From the NCBI GenBank assembly GCA_026225945.1, contig JAMJFZ010001258.1, positions 4,837,001 to 4,901,000 on the forward strand: a DNA stretch of 64,000 nucleotides. Direction: 5' to 3'. This stretch comes from Cricetomys ansorgei (lineage: Eukaryota; Chordata; Mammalia; Rodentia; Nesomyidae). Every line of letters starts with the position of its first letter. Position 1 is the first letter of the stretch. This document shows positions 52,766 through 63,009 of the stretch, piece after piece. The position numbers and the translations under genes are program-made. The notes beneath the pieces are model-generated. The model was given only the letters and a program-made list of their open reading frames with translations, ran no database searches and was not told the DNA's origin.

Positions 52766-52939
52766 AACCTACCCCTTCCCAGCCTCGCAGCTAGATCAGG
52801 TATGTGCCGATCCTCAAACACACAAGGTGGGCCCACACCTTAGGATCTCGCTCACGTTTCTTTCCGGCCTGGCATGCCTTCTCTTCCCAACTCCACTTTT
52901 TGGGGGGATTATTCTTTGCTTAGTTAAGTAGTGAATTAG
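52766..52939. other. Unique non-coding spacer
   Basis: Nothing recognised. Confidence 0.4.
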
Positions 52940-53143
52940 CTTTTGTGTACGTGTATTCTGCCTGCGTGTGTGTCTGTGTATCATGTGGGTGTCTGGTGTT
53001 CACAGAGACCAGAAGAGGGGGTAGGAACCCCTGGAACTGGAGTTACGGATGGTTGTGAGCTGCTGTGTAGGTGCTGGACATCAAATCTGGGTTCCCTGCA
53101 AGAGCAGCGAGTGCTTTTAATAGCCGAGCCATCTCTCGAGCCC
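52940..53143 (-). mobile_element. B3 SINE
   Basis: On the - strand: GGGCTCGAGAGATGGCTCGG, then AAGCACTCGCTGCTCTTGC, AGCTCACAACCATCCGTAAC and TCCAGTTCCAGGGGTTCCTA, then CCCTCTTCTGGTCTCTGTGA. Near complete; the tail carries TG-rich text (52950-53000 on the + strand). Confidence 0.9.
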
Positions 53144-53149
53144 TGCTTT

Positions 53150-53290
53150 TTCGTTTTCTTGGGTTTTTGTTGTCGTTGTTTGCTTTTATTGGGGTCTTGC
53201 CGTGTCGTCCAGGCTGGACTCCGATTCGCAGCAATCCTTCTACTTCTGCCCTCTGAGCGCTAGGACTCCGTGTGTGCCCCACCGCACCCC
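53150..53290 (-). mobile_element. B1 SINE
   Basis: The + strand reads TTGGGTTTTTGTTGTCGTTG, then GTGTCGTCCAGGCTGGACTC, then CAGCAATCCTTCTACTTCTG and GCGCTAGGACTCCGTGTG. Diverged; same orientation as the adjoining B3. Confidence 0.72.
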
Positions 53291-54004
53291 TCTCCCAAAC
53301 CCAATTTTATTTACTGTATTGGGTCTGACTCAAATGGCCCTTCTAACATGGAGAAACTGAGGTAGAGAGGTAATCAGCCTTCATAATGATCATAGAAATG
53401 TAGCCAGAGAACAGAAGCCATGTGACTCTAATGCTCAGGAACTCTGCAGGGTTGGCATTCCGCTGCGGTGACTTCCCGAGCTGGCAGGATCTTCTGTACA
53501 CTAGCCATTCGCTTGCATGTGCACGTGAGTGCCTGCTGGGTACCAGGTACTGTACAGCTCTGTGTGAGATGAGGGCTGCCAACGTCCATGGCACTGGTTG
53601 GCTGAGAACACTTCCTTCCACACGCTGTCATCGGTCCACGTGGAGTTAGGAAAGATCTAGGTGCAGCATGGGCAGGATGGGCCGTCTACCCAGGGGCTCT
53701 GCCTAACCAGAGAACACCTCTTCAGACAAAGGAAAGGCAAAAATAGAACCATTGGAACTTGTGGATGGGAGAACTAAGCACATTTTCTCATTAAGATGCT
53801 GGTGCCACTGCCCAGGGTCCCACCTAGCGCAGGATCACAGCGATCGGCTCAGGCCCTCTGATGTGCGGTAAGGAGGCTGGTGATGAAGTATGAGGCAGGC
53901 ATCACTATCTGGCCACACGAATTCCCTCCTCCAAAGTGCTTCATGGAGAGAAGGCAGAGAGCAGGACTTGCGCATGAAGGGCATGTTTAGAGAACTCATT
54001 GTTT
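53291..54004. other. Unique non-coding stretch
   Basis: No gene recognised. A GAGAAACTGAGGTAGAGAGG scrap at 53350 may be MIR-derived. Confidence 0.45.
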
Positions 54005-54400
54005 GTTGGGGTGAGCTAGGTTTGCTGCGGTAGTACCAAACCCCACAATCTCAACAGCTTACAACACAAAGGTCTGCTTTTTATTCACACTACATGTTCA
54101 CCAGTGCCCACGGTGACCCCACTGCGTAACATCCCCACGGGAATGACCCGGCCTCTATTCGGAACTTCTGCAGAATAGCTTCTTGGCCTTTGGCTGAGAT
54201 CAAGAGCGGGCCTTTGCTGACTTTCTGAAGGAAGGAAAAAGCATTGGGAAATGTATGCCTCCCTCCCAAGTCTTGTTGGATAACGTCCACATTTCACCAG
54301 CCAAATGAAGTCGCATGGCCAAGTCTTACGTCAACAGGCAGTAATGCATGGTCCTCCCACGGGGAGGACCCATCCCAGGGAGAGAGGTCTGACGTGAGTG
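54005..54400. mobile_element. Ancient interspersed repeat of uncertain family
   Basis: GCTGCGGTAGTACCAAACCC, then CACAATCTCAACAGCTTACA, then ACATTTCACCAGCCAAATGA, AGTCGCATGGCCAAGTCTTA and GGTCCTCCCACGGGGAGGAC. This arrangement is shared by a mammalian-wide repeat ('gctgcggtaacaaacc...', '...attggccaaagcaagtcacatggcc...'). I cannot name the family with confidence. Confidence 0.5.
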
Positions 54401-54689
54401 ACAGAAATCTGATGTGTCACATCATTAAACGTGGCTTAGCTCTCAGAGCCAGCTTCCTGTGGTTTGGGATATCATTTCAGTTCTCTAGAGCTTAGTCTGC
54501 CTGCTCAGTCAGCGGGAGTCACGATCCTGCCTACTGGACGGGGCCATTGCAGAAAGTCAGTGTCAGCGTGCTATGCAGTTGCCCCGGAAGAGATTCTTAA
54601 AGCATCCTACGGACAAAAGGCGTAGGCTTCCTGGACAGTCCACGTGTATAAATGCGAAGACAGGTAGAGGGTGGCCACAAAGCAGGAGC
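54401..54689. other. Unique non-coding stretch
   Basis: Nothing recognised. Confidence 0.4.
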
Positions 54690-54814
54690 TGTAGGAGCTT
54701 GGGAGGTGGTACGGAGGGCAAGGGCTTGCCTTGTTAGAGGGCGCGAGTTCAATGCCCACAACTCATGGACCAAAAGCCAGTCGTGGTGGTGAGCCCTGCC
54801 CCCCCAACACACAC
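54690..54814 (+). mobile_element. B4/ID-like SINE remnant
   Basis: GGGAGGTGGTACGGAGGGCA, then AGGGCTTGCCTTGTTAGAGG and GCGCGAGTTCAATGCCCAC, then AGCCAGTCGTGGTGGTGAGC. A tRNA-like head then a B1-like start; the remainder is replaced by CA-rich repeat. Confidence 0.5.
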
Positions 54815-54973
54815 CAGAAAGCAGGTTCTATGTGGTGTGTCTGTGCATGCACAAGCACACACATGCACACATACACATACACACACACGCACACACAAAC
54901 ACATGCACACACACACAAACACACACAAACAACAGAAAGCAGGTTCTATGTGGTATGTCTGTACATGCACAAG
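54815..54973. repeat. CA tract flanked by a 41-bp direct repeat
   Basis: Copies at 54815-54855 and 54933-54973 (start CAGAAAGCAGGTTCTATGTG) differ at two bases and enclose an imperfect (CA)n. The whole is best seen as one and a half units of a roughly 118-bp tandem repeat. Confidence 0.95.
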
Positions 54974-55179
54974 GCCTGGACTTCCCTAAAGCTTCTGGGA
55001 AGAAGGGCAGCCTGGCACAGCCAGTGGGCTCAGTGAGAAAGTGCTGGTGACGTACCCTGGCTGGTGGGACAATGACCAGGAGGGGCAGGTTACCCCATGA
55101 CCCCAGCCATAATGGACTCTCCTTTCACCAGCTCCTCTCATCCACACAACTTCTCAGACAGTGCGAGTAGACACTAAAC
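54974..55179. other. Unique non-coding spacer
   Basis: Nothing recognised. Confidence 0.4.
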
Positions 55180-55390
55180 AGACAGCACTTTGTAGCCAAG
55201 GAAACCACTGCTCAGAGAGATTAGGCAGCACATCCAAGGCCACACAGTAACATAAAACACTTAAGTTCTCTTTTAGGAAGTTTACATTCACAAATGTTTA
55301 ACTCCTGCAGCTGCCATACAAAGTGGACTGAGTTTACTGTGCTCATTCACAGATGGGGAAACTGAGGCACATCAAGATGAAATAATTTAA
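55180..55390 (-). mobile_element. MIR remnants
   Basis: Two MIR-like cores lie close together: GCTCAGAGAGATTAGGCAGC followed by AAGGCCACACAGTAAC (to about 55253), and TTCACAGATGGGGAAACTGA followed by GGCACATCAAGATG (55348-55380). Possibly two copies or one split copy. Confidence 0.55.
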
Positions 55391-55438
55391 AATTATCAAA
55401 CAGTTTATAGAGTCTTGGTGTTTGGCATCCCTAGGTGC

Positions 55439-55503
55439 AACACACACATACACACACACGTACCCACACACACACACACACACACACACTCTCACACACA
55501 CAC
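55439..55503. repeat. (CA)n microsatellite
   Basis: Imperfect CA repeat with an inner run of about 12 units. Confidence 0.95.
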
Positions 55504-56329
55504 ATGTGCAAGCACTCATTTTTGACACCTCCGGGGTTGTCTTTTCATTGATGGCACAGCAAAGTTTGAACCAACTTTTTCTTGCTTCCTTGGTGACAAT
55601 GTGAAGTAAAGGTGCCTCGTAAGACTGATGACATCTCACTTAGGATCAATGAAACGTGAGACTGGATTTCTTCTCACCCTGCTCCTCCCCACTTCCCTTC
55701 AACAGTTTGAGATCTAGAAATGGTCCTTCCTCGGGCTGGCGGGGAAGCTAGACCCTGCCACAACCCTGTCATCGTTCTGTCCCTCTCCCTCCCAGCCTTC
55801 TGGAAGTAAATTCACAGGGAAAAGCTGACAAAAGGGGGCCAACAGTTAGGGGGCAAAGTAGACAGAGCCGCCATTCCCTGGCCTTACATGGAGGGTACAG
55901 GCAGAGAGTACAGCCAGTCCCGCCTGCGTGTCTCCGTGGCCAGGGCGCCCGCCGGGGGTTTCCATGCAACCCAGGCTCTCCTTTGGCTGGCAGCGCTGAG
56001 AGCTGCCCCGTTTTCTGCTGTACAGAAATGAAGCCAAGTAGGAACTCAGAGAAAATGCAGAAGGCACGTCCACCGTGCTGGAGTTAGTGAACAAGACACG
56101 AATCTGTGTCCATTTCTTGGGGGGTAACTGCTACCACATGTGCCTGAGGCTCACACATCATTTAGTCTGCGCTGACATGAATCCCCTTGGAAGAGTTAGC
56201 TTTTGGTTAGGTAAACGTTTCCCCTCTCCCTCCCCTCCTCGAGTTCCCCCTCTGCAGCAATTCTTTTTGGATCTTGCAGATGTTGGAGCTTGCGTTGACG
56301 GACTCAGTTCCCACACTGGAATGCCGGCC
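55504..56329. other. Unique non-coding stretch
   Basis: No gene or transposon recognised. Confidence 0.45.
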
Positions 56330-56600
56330 TGGGGAAGGATGGAGCGGAGAACTCTGGACGCCTCCGACCCTCGGCGACGGCCGGCTACATTCTCTCGCTT
56401 GTGTATCATGCTCTGGCTGCTCGCTGCCAAGTATTAAGTGCTTGATCCGCAAACCTGGTGCAGATTATCACTTTGCTGTATAGATGTATCTAATAGAATT
56501 AAATAGCTGGCTCCTGCCCAGTAACAGATGTGCTACATACAATGCAACAGTAATGAGACTGAAACCATCATGCAATATTGAGGGAAAGTGGAGGGTGACT
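56330..56600. promoter_or_regulatory. CpG cluster followed by candidate conserved block
   Basis: 56336-56400 holds about ten CpGs in 65 bp (GGACGCCTCCGACCCTCGGC, GACGGCCGGCTACATTC). It is followed by AT-richer, repeat-free text with AGTATTAAGTGCTTG (NKX2-like), GCAGATTATCAC and TAATAGAATTAAATAG. The two together resemble a small regulatory element. A 120-codon + frame (56075-56437) overlaps two - frames and has no domain. Confidence 0.28.
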
Positions 56601-57269
56601 TGTGTTTCTCTAGCTGGGGAGCCAGCTTGAAAGAAAAAGAAACTGGAGGGCTACCAAGGACTTGCACTACAGGTCTGGATCTGGTTTTATGCCTGGCATA
56701 GTCTCACATGCACCTATGACATGTGGTGGTGGGGGAGCTTTGTAGCTGGTGGTGGTCTGATCCAGCTCAGGCAACACCTGCTCGCCCAACCTGGTGCTGC
56801 CTGCATGAGCTCAGAAGAGGCTCAGTTCTTGCAGGCTGCTCCAGGGGAGAGAGAGGTGACCAAGAAACCCAGGCTCGGGGGCTCAGCACATGGGCAAGGG
56901 CAGAGGGAAGAAAACAGGATAGATGAAAATAAATGGAAATCTGCACACTGCTTGGCAGTCTCCTGGTATTCCCGAGGAGAGAATTCCAGGCTGACTCCAG
57001 AGGGGTGCTCAGTCCTAGAACCTTCCTCACAGTGAAGAGGAGACGGCTCTCTTGTGGTCTAAGAATTGAGAACTTTGTTCCTGGAGGCTTCTGGGAGACT
57101 CAGAAGTATGCGGCAGCAAATGGGTATCCAAGCCCAACAGTGAGTCCAGGAACGTGTCTAGCCGCAGGAATGGAATTCCTACAGGGTGAATCCGGATTTT
57201 TCTGAGTGCTTTGATCCATTGGCACATTGGCCTGCGTATTCCTCTCCTGTGGGCCCCTTTGTTCTACTC
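56601..57269. other. Unique non-coding stretch
   Basis: No gene or repeat recognised. Confidence 0.45.
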
Positions 57270-57480
57270 CTCAATATAATGGCTACATTAGGTCGTCATT
57301 GCTGGGCAACAAACAAGTCCAAAACTTCACATGTCCTTTAGTGTTTACTCACAAGTCAGTTTTCTAATCTGCAGGGACTTCAACACATCTTTGCCTGTGC
57401 TCATTCATGCATCAGTCAAATAGCGACTGGCAGGGGGCTGGCTAGCATGGGGTGGTCCTGGATCCTTGTGGATCTTACGA
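57270..57480. mobile_element. Possible ancient interspersed repeat
   Basis: GTCATTGCTGGGCAACAAAC, then AAGTCCAAAACTTCACATG, and GCTGGCTAGCATGGGGTGG. Similar in layout to mammalian repeats that read 'ttgctgcataacaaacca...ccaaaactt'. Family uncertain. Confidence 0.38.
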
Positions 57481-57576
57481 CCCAGGCTGAGTTCTTGTGG
57501 ACCAAGCCCAATGGTCTTTACGCACTTCAACCACCCCTGAGGAACTGTAGTGCCATTGCTCTTGTTTTGTAAGCCG

Positions 57577-57765
57577 AGGGGCTGAAGAGCTGGCTAAGCC
57601 GGTAAGAGCACTGGCTGCTCTTCCAGAGGACCTGAGTTCTGTTCCCAGCACCCACCTGGTAGCTCACAACTCCAGCTCTAAGGTGATCAGAAGCCCTTTT
57701 CTGGCTTCTAAGGGAACCCCCTCACACATTCACAAATAAAAGTTAAGAAAAAACAAATACAATAA
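57577..57765 (+). mobile_element. B2/B3-family SINE
   Basis: GGGGCTGAAGAGCTGGCTAA, then AGAGCACTGGCTGCTCTTCC, AGAGGACCTGAGTTCTGTTC and CCAGCACCCACCTGGTAGCT, then CACAACTCCAGCTCTAAGG and TTTTCTGGCTTCTAAGGG, ending in an AATAAAAGTTAAG tail. Both RNA polymerase III boxes are recognisable. Confidence 0.92.
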
Positions 57766-57854
57766 AAAATATAGAAATCAAGGCTCAAAGAGAATAATTT
57801 GCCCTCAGCCATCCATTTCTTTCAAGTCGGAAGAACTGAAGATACCGTTCCTCT

Positions 57855-57882
57855 GTGTGTGTGTGTGTGTCTCTGTCTCTGC

Positions 57883-57931
<49 letters not shown>
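57855..57931. repeat. Compound (GT)n-(CT)n-(AC)n microsatellite
   Basis: About seven GT, then CT-rich text, then about 17 AC units. Confidence 0.94.
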
Positions 57932-58599
57932 GGAACACAGACTTCAGCTTCTTTGAGAAAATACCAGTGTGACTCTTGCCATCATGGTGGATCTGAATCA
58001 GTGTGGTTTTGCAGCTTACGACTGATTTACCCCCTCTTCTGTTGATAGATCTGCATCTTTTCACACAACCACGATTGATTGCTTAGCAGGGTGAACCTTG
58101 AACTTAATATGGGCCAATCAGTGTCCTTCCCACAGACTGGAACCCTGAAGTCTTCTGGTGGCAAATCCTTCCCTGCCTCCTACCTCACCGAGGAAGGCGA
58201 TGACGTGGGCTTTGCTTTCGGCACTGTGAGCAGAGGAAACAGCCCGTTGATAGGGGAGTGTGAGGCCAGGAAGGGAGAAGCAGGAGTCAGCAGTGACAAA
58301 GGGGAGAGGAGACGGAGAGACCCATCCGATTATCCGGAGCAGCGCTGCGCTAAACGGCTTCTTTCTGTTCCTGGACCCCGGACCAGGAGAGTGAAGGTGC
58401 TTGGCCATTTAACTGCAAAACTGAGCTTTCGGCACAAGTCCCTGCCTCCCAGCCGTGACCCTGAGGATGCTCGCATGCCTGAGACGTAGGGCAGGAACAA
58501 CTGAGGCTGGAAGGGAGGAAGTAGAAGCTCTGCGCTTCAGATAGCACCCGGGCCCGAGCCCAAGTCTGAAGTACCTGTGCTACAGTCCCTGGTCCTGTG
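57932..58599. other. Unique non-coding stretch with an unsupported 136-codon frame
   Basis: A + frame at 58079-58489 is open for 136 codons, but I recognise no domain, and - frames overlap it (58118-58408, 58350-58547). Mild CpG enrichment at 58330-58400. Not called as a gene. Confidence 0.4.
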
Positions 58600-58770
58600 G
58601 CTGCTGGCCCAGCTCAGCAGCAGCCCAATCAATGTCTCATTAACGGGATCCACCTGTGGGCACTTTATTTAATTATCTCAATTGGAATGGAGTCAAGATA
58701 GCAGAGTTAATGTCCTTCTGCTGTCTGAGAGCTAATTATCACCTGTAGCTTGGCCCCAGGCGCAGGGAAA
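58600..58770. promoter_or_regulatory. Candidate enhancer with paired E-box and homeodomain motifs
   Basis: Repeat-free block with two CACCTGT E-boxes (58651-58657 and 58740-58746) and two TAATTATC words (in TTTAATTATCTC near 58668 and GCTAATTATCAC near 58731), plus CTCATTAACGG and CTCAATTGG. The second TAATTATC abuts the second E-box. Inference from motif density only. Confidence 0.32.
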
Positions 58771-59069
58771 AGGGTCACCAGCAGCACCGTGAATGGGCAG
58801 GCTGCATCAGAAACTCTCTTTGTCCGGGTGGGAGAGTGAGTTCAGGATGACAGAGAGTCACAGCACTTGAGTCAGGAACCCACTTCCAGAGATCAGGGCG
58901 TCATCCCTGGCTCAGAATAGTTCCATCTGAGGCATTAGAAAGTTCCCTAAGTCCTAGTCCTGAAAGCAATAGTATCTGTCTGGTAGAGGCAGCCCCCCTT
59001 GGCTGTTAGCACCAACAGACACAGGTTCTAAAGGTGGCTTGGCCTGCACATCTGACTGGGAATGAACTG
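58771..59069. other. Unique non-coding stretch
   Basis: Nothing recognised. Confidence 0.4.
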
Positions 59070-59170
59070 ACACTCAGAGAAGCTAGAAAATTTGCCTGGA
59101 CACCATTGGTGGGGTGAGCTAGGATTTAAACTTAGACTTGGCTGACATCAAAACCTAAGTGTCTCCCTTG
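59070..59170 (-). mobile_element. MIR remnant
   Basis: ACACTCAGAGAAGCTAGAAA, then ATTTGCCTGGACACCATTGG and GAGCTAGGATTTAAACTTAG, mirrors MIR ('cagagaggttaagtaacttgcc', 'agctgggatttgaaccc'). Confidence 0.58.
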
Positions 59171-59429
59171 GTCTCTTCTTCTGCCTCATGGGAGCAAAGT
59201 GCTTGCTCAGTTTCAGAAAAGTAACCCTCTCCTTTCTAAAGATCTTGTGTAACGTAGTTTCTATCTATTTCTGTCTAAAAAAAAATAGGTTATCCTGACA
59301 CCAAAATGAGAGAACCAAGGGAAAGAATTGGAATTTGGAATCAAAGGTCTGGGTTTAGGACTGGGGGGTGGGTGGGGGATGTTCCGCTAAAGCACAGGGA
59401 CCAGAGTCCAGGTCTTCCAGAACCTGTGT
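59171..59429. other. Unique non-coding stretch
   Basis: A9 run near 59277 and a G-rich GGGGGGTGGGTGGGGGATG run near 59362. No gene recognised. Confidence 0.4.
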
Positions 59430-59655
59430 AAAGAGCTGAGTGCAATGTTTGCTTACGACCCTGTGATGACAGGTGGGGAGGGGGGGACAGGAGGAGAGGG
59501 GACAGGAGGAGCCCTGAGGCTTGTCGCCAGCTGGGTTAGTTTGTACGGTACATCTCAGGCCAATGAGAGACCGTGTCTCAGGAAAAAAGAGGAATGTGCA
59601 TAACGATTAGGTTCGGATTGATATACAGGGTCATGCACACTCTGGCACCTACAAC
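59430..59655 (+). mobile_element. B4-type SINE body
   Basis: GTGCAATGTTTGCTTACGAC, then CCTGTGATGACAGGTGGGGA, and later GCTGGGTTAGTTTGTACGGT, CTCAGGCCAATGAGAGACCG and TGTCTCAGGAAAAAAG. The middle is expanded as GGACAGGAGGAGAGGGG. It leads straight into a long CA tract. Confidence 0.62.
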
Positions 59656-60078
59656 CACGTGAATACACACATACACCACACAGATACACCACATATATAC
59701 ACACACAGACACACACAGACACCACACACACACACACACAGACACACCACACATATACACCACATATATATACATACACAGACACACATGCACCACACAC
59801 ATGCACACACACATACACACACAGACACCACACACACACACCACACATACACCACACACATACAACACATGCACATACACACATATACACCACACACATA
59901 CACACACCTACATACATATACTACACACTTACATACACATACACACATGCACACATGCACGTACACCACACACATATACACACACACCACACACATATAC
60001 ACACACCACACACACATGCACATACACCAAACACACCCCACACAGCACACACACACATATGCAGGCACATACGCACAA
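59656..60078. repeat. CA-rich tract, 0.42 kb
   Basis: Imperfect (CA)n with recurring CACCACACA, CATATAC and CATGCAC words. No regular higher period found. Open frames over it are low complexity. Confidence 0.96.
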
Positions 60079-60775
60079 ACACAAGATTGAAAAGCTGCGG
60101 ATTTGATTTCTGGTGTGACCCTCCTTAACTGTGCAATCTTCTGAAAGCTGTGTCAGTTTTCTAGAGTGAGCCCCACTCTAGGATGCGGAGGTCATGACAC
60201 CTGCCCTGTGTCACGGGGTCTCCCAGAGCCCAAACCAGATAACACATCCGACAGTGCTGTTAACAAATGCGCAGCTCTGTTTGTGAAAGGCATCGTTGTC
60301 GCTGGGCACACTCCACGATCCGCTTGCCTTCTCCCGAGGCCACACATAGCACCCAAGTGCGGTGTCTCAGCGTATACAGAGGGCTTCCAGAAATAGGCGC
60401 AGGGTGCTCGCTTAGGAATTCTTCTTTACGCCGGTCCAGCGTTAAATGGACAGGCCCCGTGTGCCTTCAAATGGGCTGCTGGTTAGAAACTATGAGACAG
60501 AAGTCATGGGTTATATACAAACCTCTTAGAGTTGGGATTTAAGTTAGCTCCTCCCTTTTGGCCTATTTGAAACAAAAGTGTTTTGTTCTTGTTACACAAT
60601 AGCGAGGTGTCGTTACTGCTGTGTTTTCAATATTTGTTTTCTGTGGAGAGTATTTTTAGTGTGTGTATGCAGGAGACAAAAAGCCAAAGTCCCAGAGAGC
60701 TGCAGCGGTGGGGTGGGTCTCTCTTTGGAAATGCTCCTCGGCGTGACCCCTGCAGAAGGTGTTGGATGTGCAGCT
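60079..60775. other. Unique non-coding stretch
   Basis: No gene or transposon recognised. Confidence 0.45.
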
Positions 60776-60885
60776 GACCGTGTAGCTCAGTCGGCAGAGC
60801 GCTTGCCTGGTCGTCGTTAGCCACATTGCAAGGCTAACCTGGGTTGATAAGACTCTGAGACCCTGTCTCAATTTCAGCGCTGGGT
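60776..60885 (+). mobile_element. ID-headed B4 remnant
   Basis: CCGTGTAGCTCAGTCGGCAG, then AGCGCTTGCCTGGTCGTCG, is a well-kept ID/tRNA-like left part including box A. Then AAGGCTAACCTGGGTTGATA, then GACCCTGTCTCAATTTCAGC, gives a short B1-like end. It is not a functional tRNA: no acceptor stem or T arm can be formed. Confidence 0.6.
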
Positions 60886-61093
60886 GGATAAAAAGAAGCT
60901 ACTTGGTGTCAGCTCATTCAGCCATTCCAGGTCGTCAAGAACATTTGTGGGTCTAACTTTGGAAATCTTGTCTCCCGGGAACGCCAGCCCTCCTGAGCCA
61001 GCTGGGTCTGCTGGCGACCCTTCCCACATTTCACCTTCCCCGTCTGGGTCAGGAGAGTGACGGGGGCTTAAGTCTTGATCCTAGTCAGCAGAA
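60886..61093. other. Unique non-coding spacer
   Basis: Nothing recognised. Confidence 0.4.
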
Positions 61094-61475
61094 CTGTCTT
61101 AGTCCATTTTCGGAGACTAAAACACATTACTTGAGACTGGATGGTTTATAAAGAATAAGGTGTCTTTTTAAAAACTGGTTTTGGAGACTGAGGAGCATCT
61201 TCTCAGCCCGTGGTGAGGGTCTGGTGCTGTTTCAGCTCAGTGGAAAGCCGAGGGTTAGCTGTGTGTACAGGAGAGACAGAACTTGGAGCTGTCTCCTTTT
61301 ATGACAACCTGCTCTGCTGACAGTTGAGTCAGCCCTGAGACCGAGGACTCACTGTAGACGCTGATCCACTTACGCAGGTCTTGTCCTCACAGCCCTAACG
61401 CTTCGCACTGCCGTCCCGACACCACCACACTGAGGGCTTAGCGAACGTTCAAACCATACCAGCAAGAACCTTATC
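61094..61475 (-). mobile_element. ERVL-MaLR LTR (MST/MLT1-like), full span
   Basis: The + strand reads GAACTGTCTTAGTCCATTTT, then TACTTGAGACTGGATGGTTT, ATAAAGAATAAGGTGTC, then CACACTGAGGGCTTAGCGAA and CGTTCAAACCATACCAGC. This is the complement-side text of the THE1/MST/MLT1 group of MaLR LTRs, from its 3' end (left) to its 5' end (right). Solo LTR; no internal genes. Confidence 0.78.
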
Positions 61476-62929
61476 CCTCTCGCTCTTGTCAGGTGAATCC
61501 CCCACTTCTCTGAGCCCCAGGTCTCCTCTTCTCTAACAGAGGAGAGGAAGTGGGCTGCTGGGAAGAGGGAACCACGTGGACAGTGCTCCCTGCAGAGCGG
61601 TCACAGGGGACCTGACAATCCTGCGTTACTGACTGTTCCCACACTGGAGTCAAGGCCACAGGAAGTGGACCCTAAGAGTTAGCTTCGCCCCTTCTTCCTC
61701 TACCTTTTGCCTCATTAGCACTCCCCTTCTCCCCAGCTCTGTCCCACTGGTCCCCACCCCCAGAGCACGTGAGCCCCCACCCCCACCCCAGAGTATGTGA
61801 TGCTGTTCCTCCATAGTGCCGTTATTCACTTCTTGGCAGGCAACGCTGTGCTCCTAAGAATCAACATTTGGGTTTTATTTACTGGCTCCCAGAGTGCCAG
61901 GACTGCGTGGGGATTCGGTTGCACAAACTCTCTCGATGGGAAATCAATGACAAATTGAGAGGAGAGGGCTCCTAAGGATCAAACAGCAAACCATTTCCAA
62001 TCTTCGTTTGAAAACTCAGCCCCCACTGACTTAGCGCTGTACCGAGAGTGCTGGTGGGAAGGGAGGTAGCCCCTCTTCAGTGCCCCCTCCCCCCGACCAC
62101 CAAATGGAACAGTTAGACCCGTTCCCAAGTCTTACATGAGATTAGTCACAGGATATTTCATTTTAAATCCAATGGAATGTTTTCCTAAATCAGACAAGAC
62201 TATTTCAGTGTTTATGGCTGTTTTGTTGGAATTCCTCTTGGCTCTAGGGGGGATTTCAAAATTAAATACATTTCCTTTTGGTGACCTGAGGGCCTTAGCA
62301 GAGGGGGATGAGACCCTAGATGCAAGCCAGCGGTAACTTGTCAGGCTCGGTCCAAGAACACTCTCCCCACTGGCCAGCCTTCAAGAGCACCTGCAGCCTA
62401 CCATGGTGGCCAGGTCAGGCATCCCGTCCCTACAGGCCTGCCTTCTGTGAGCTGGCCTGTTGTTGACCATGGGAAACAGAAGACGAAACCCAAATGTGCT
62501 GCAGAGGCAGAGTGAGCCTGAGCCACTTGGAGGAGAAGCAGAAGCATGGTTCCACAGCAGCAGGGCTTCCCCTCTGCCCGAGTCACTTGGCAAAGTGCTG
62601 TGGCCAGAGGCTGGAAGATTCCGGAAGGGTAGGCTGCAGTGTCACTGGCCCTTCACGAAGACGGAGAGCTGAGGCATGCGATGGTTAGAGGGAGGTGGTG
62701 TGGAGATGAGCTAATGCCATGAGGCTACAGTTAACCGCCCTGTTGATGAACAGCTCTTCTCCAAAGCCCGAAATGTCTTCCCAGGAGAAGGGCGCACTCC
62801 CAAAGGGGTGCTTTTCCCGAGCTATAGTTTCGAGTGAGTTCTGTGTTGATTAGGGATTTCTGCCTCTTTTTTGCCCACCACAAACTCAAAGCAAAGAAGT
62901 GAGAAGCATGGATTGTTCTGGAACCAAAC
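61476..62929. other. Unique non-coding stretch
   Basis: 1.45 kb with no recognised gene or transposon. 62130-62290 is AT-rich and repeat-free with ATCCAATGGAATGTTTTCC (TEAD-like GGAATG), a possible conserved piece. C-rich text lies at 61750-61795. Confidence 0.42.
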
Positions 62930-63008
62930 TAAGTTGGAATCTAGTTTCAGCTACTAAGTAGCTGTGCTTACTTGAACAAGTAACTTAATGTCACCTGGCC
63001 TAGGTGAG
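62930..63008 (+). mobile_element. MIR remnant
   Basis: GTTGGAATCTAGTTTCAGCT, then ACTAAGTAGCTGTGCTTACT and TGAACAAGTAACTTAATGTC, then ACCTGGCC, matches MIR ('tggctctgccacttactagctgtgtgaccttgggcaagtcacttaac'). Confidence 0.6.
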
Positions 63009-63009
63009 A

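Noticed and set aside
56075..56437. 120-codon plus-strand frame next to a CpG cluster
   Set aside because: Two minus-strand frames overlap it; no signal or domain. The CpG cluster is reported separately as possible regulatory DNA.
58079..58489. 136-codon plus-strand frame
   Set aside because: No recognisable domain, overlapping minus-strand frames, mild GC enrichment explains openness.
60776..60850. tRNA gene suggested by GTAGCTCAGTCGGCAGAGCG
   Set aside because: Only the box-A half is preserved; no acceptor stem or T arm. It is the head of an ID/B4 SINE.
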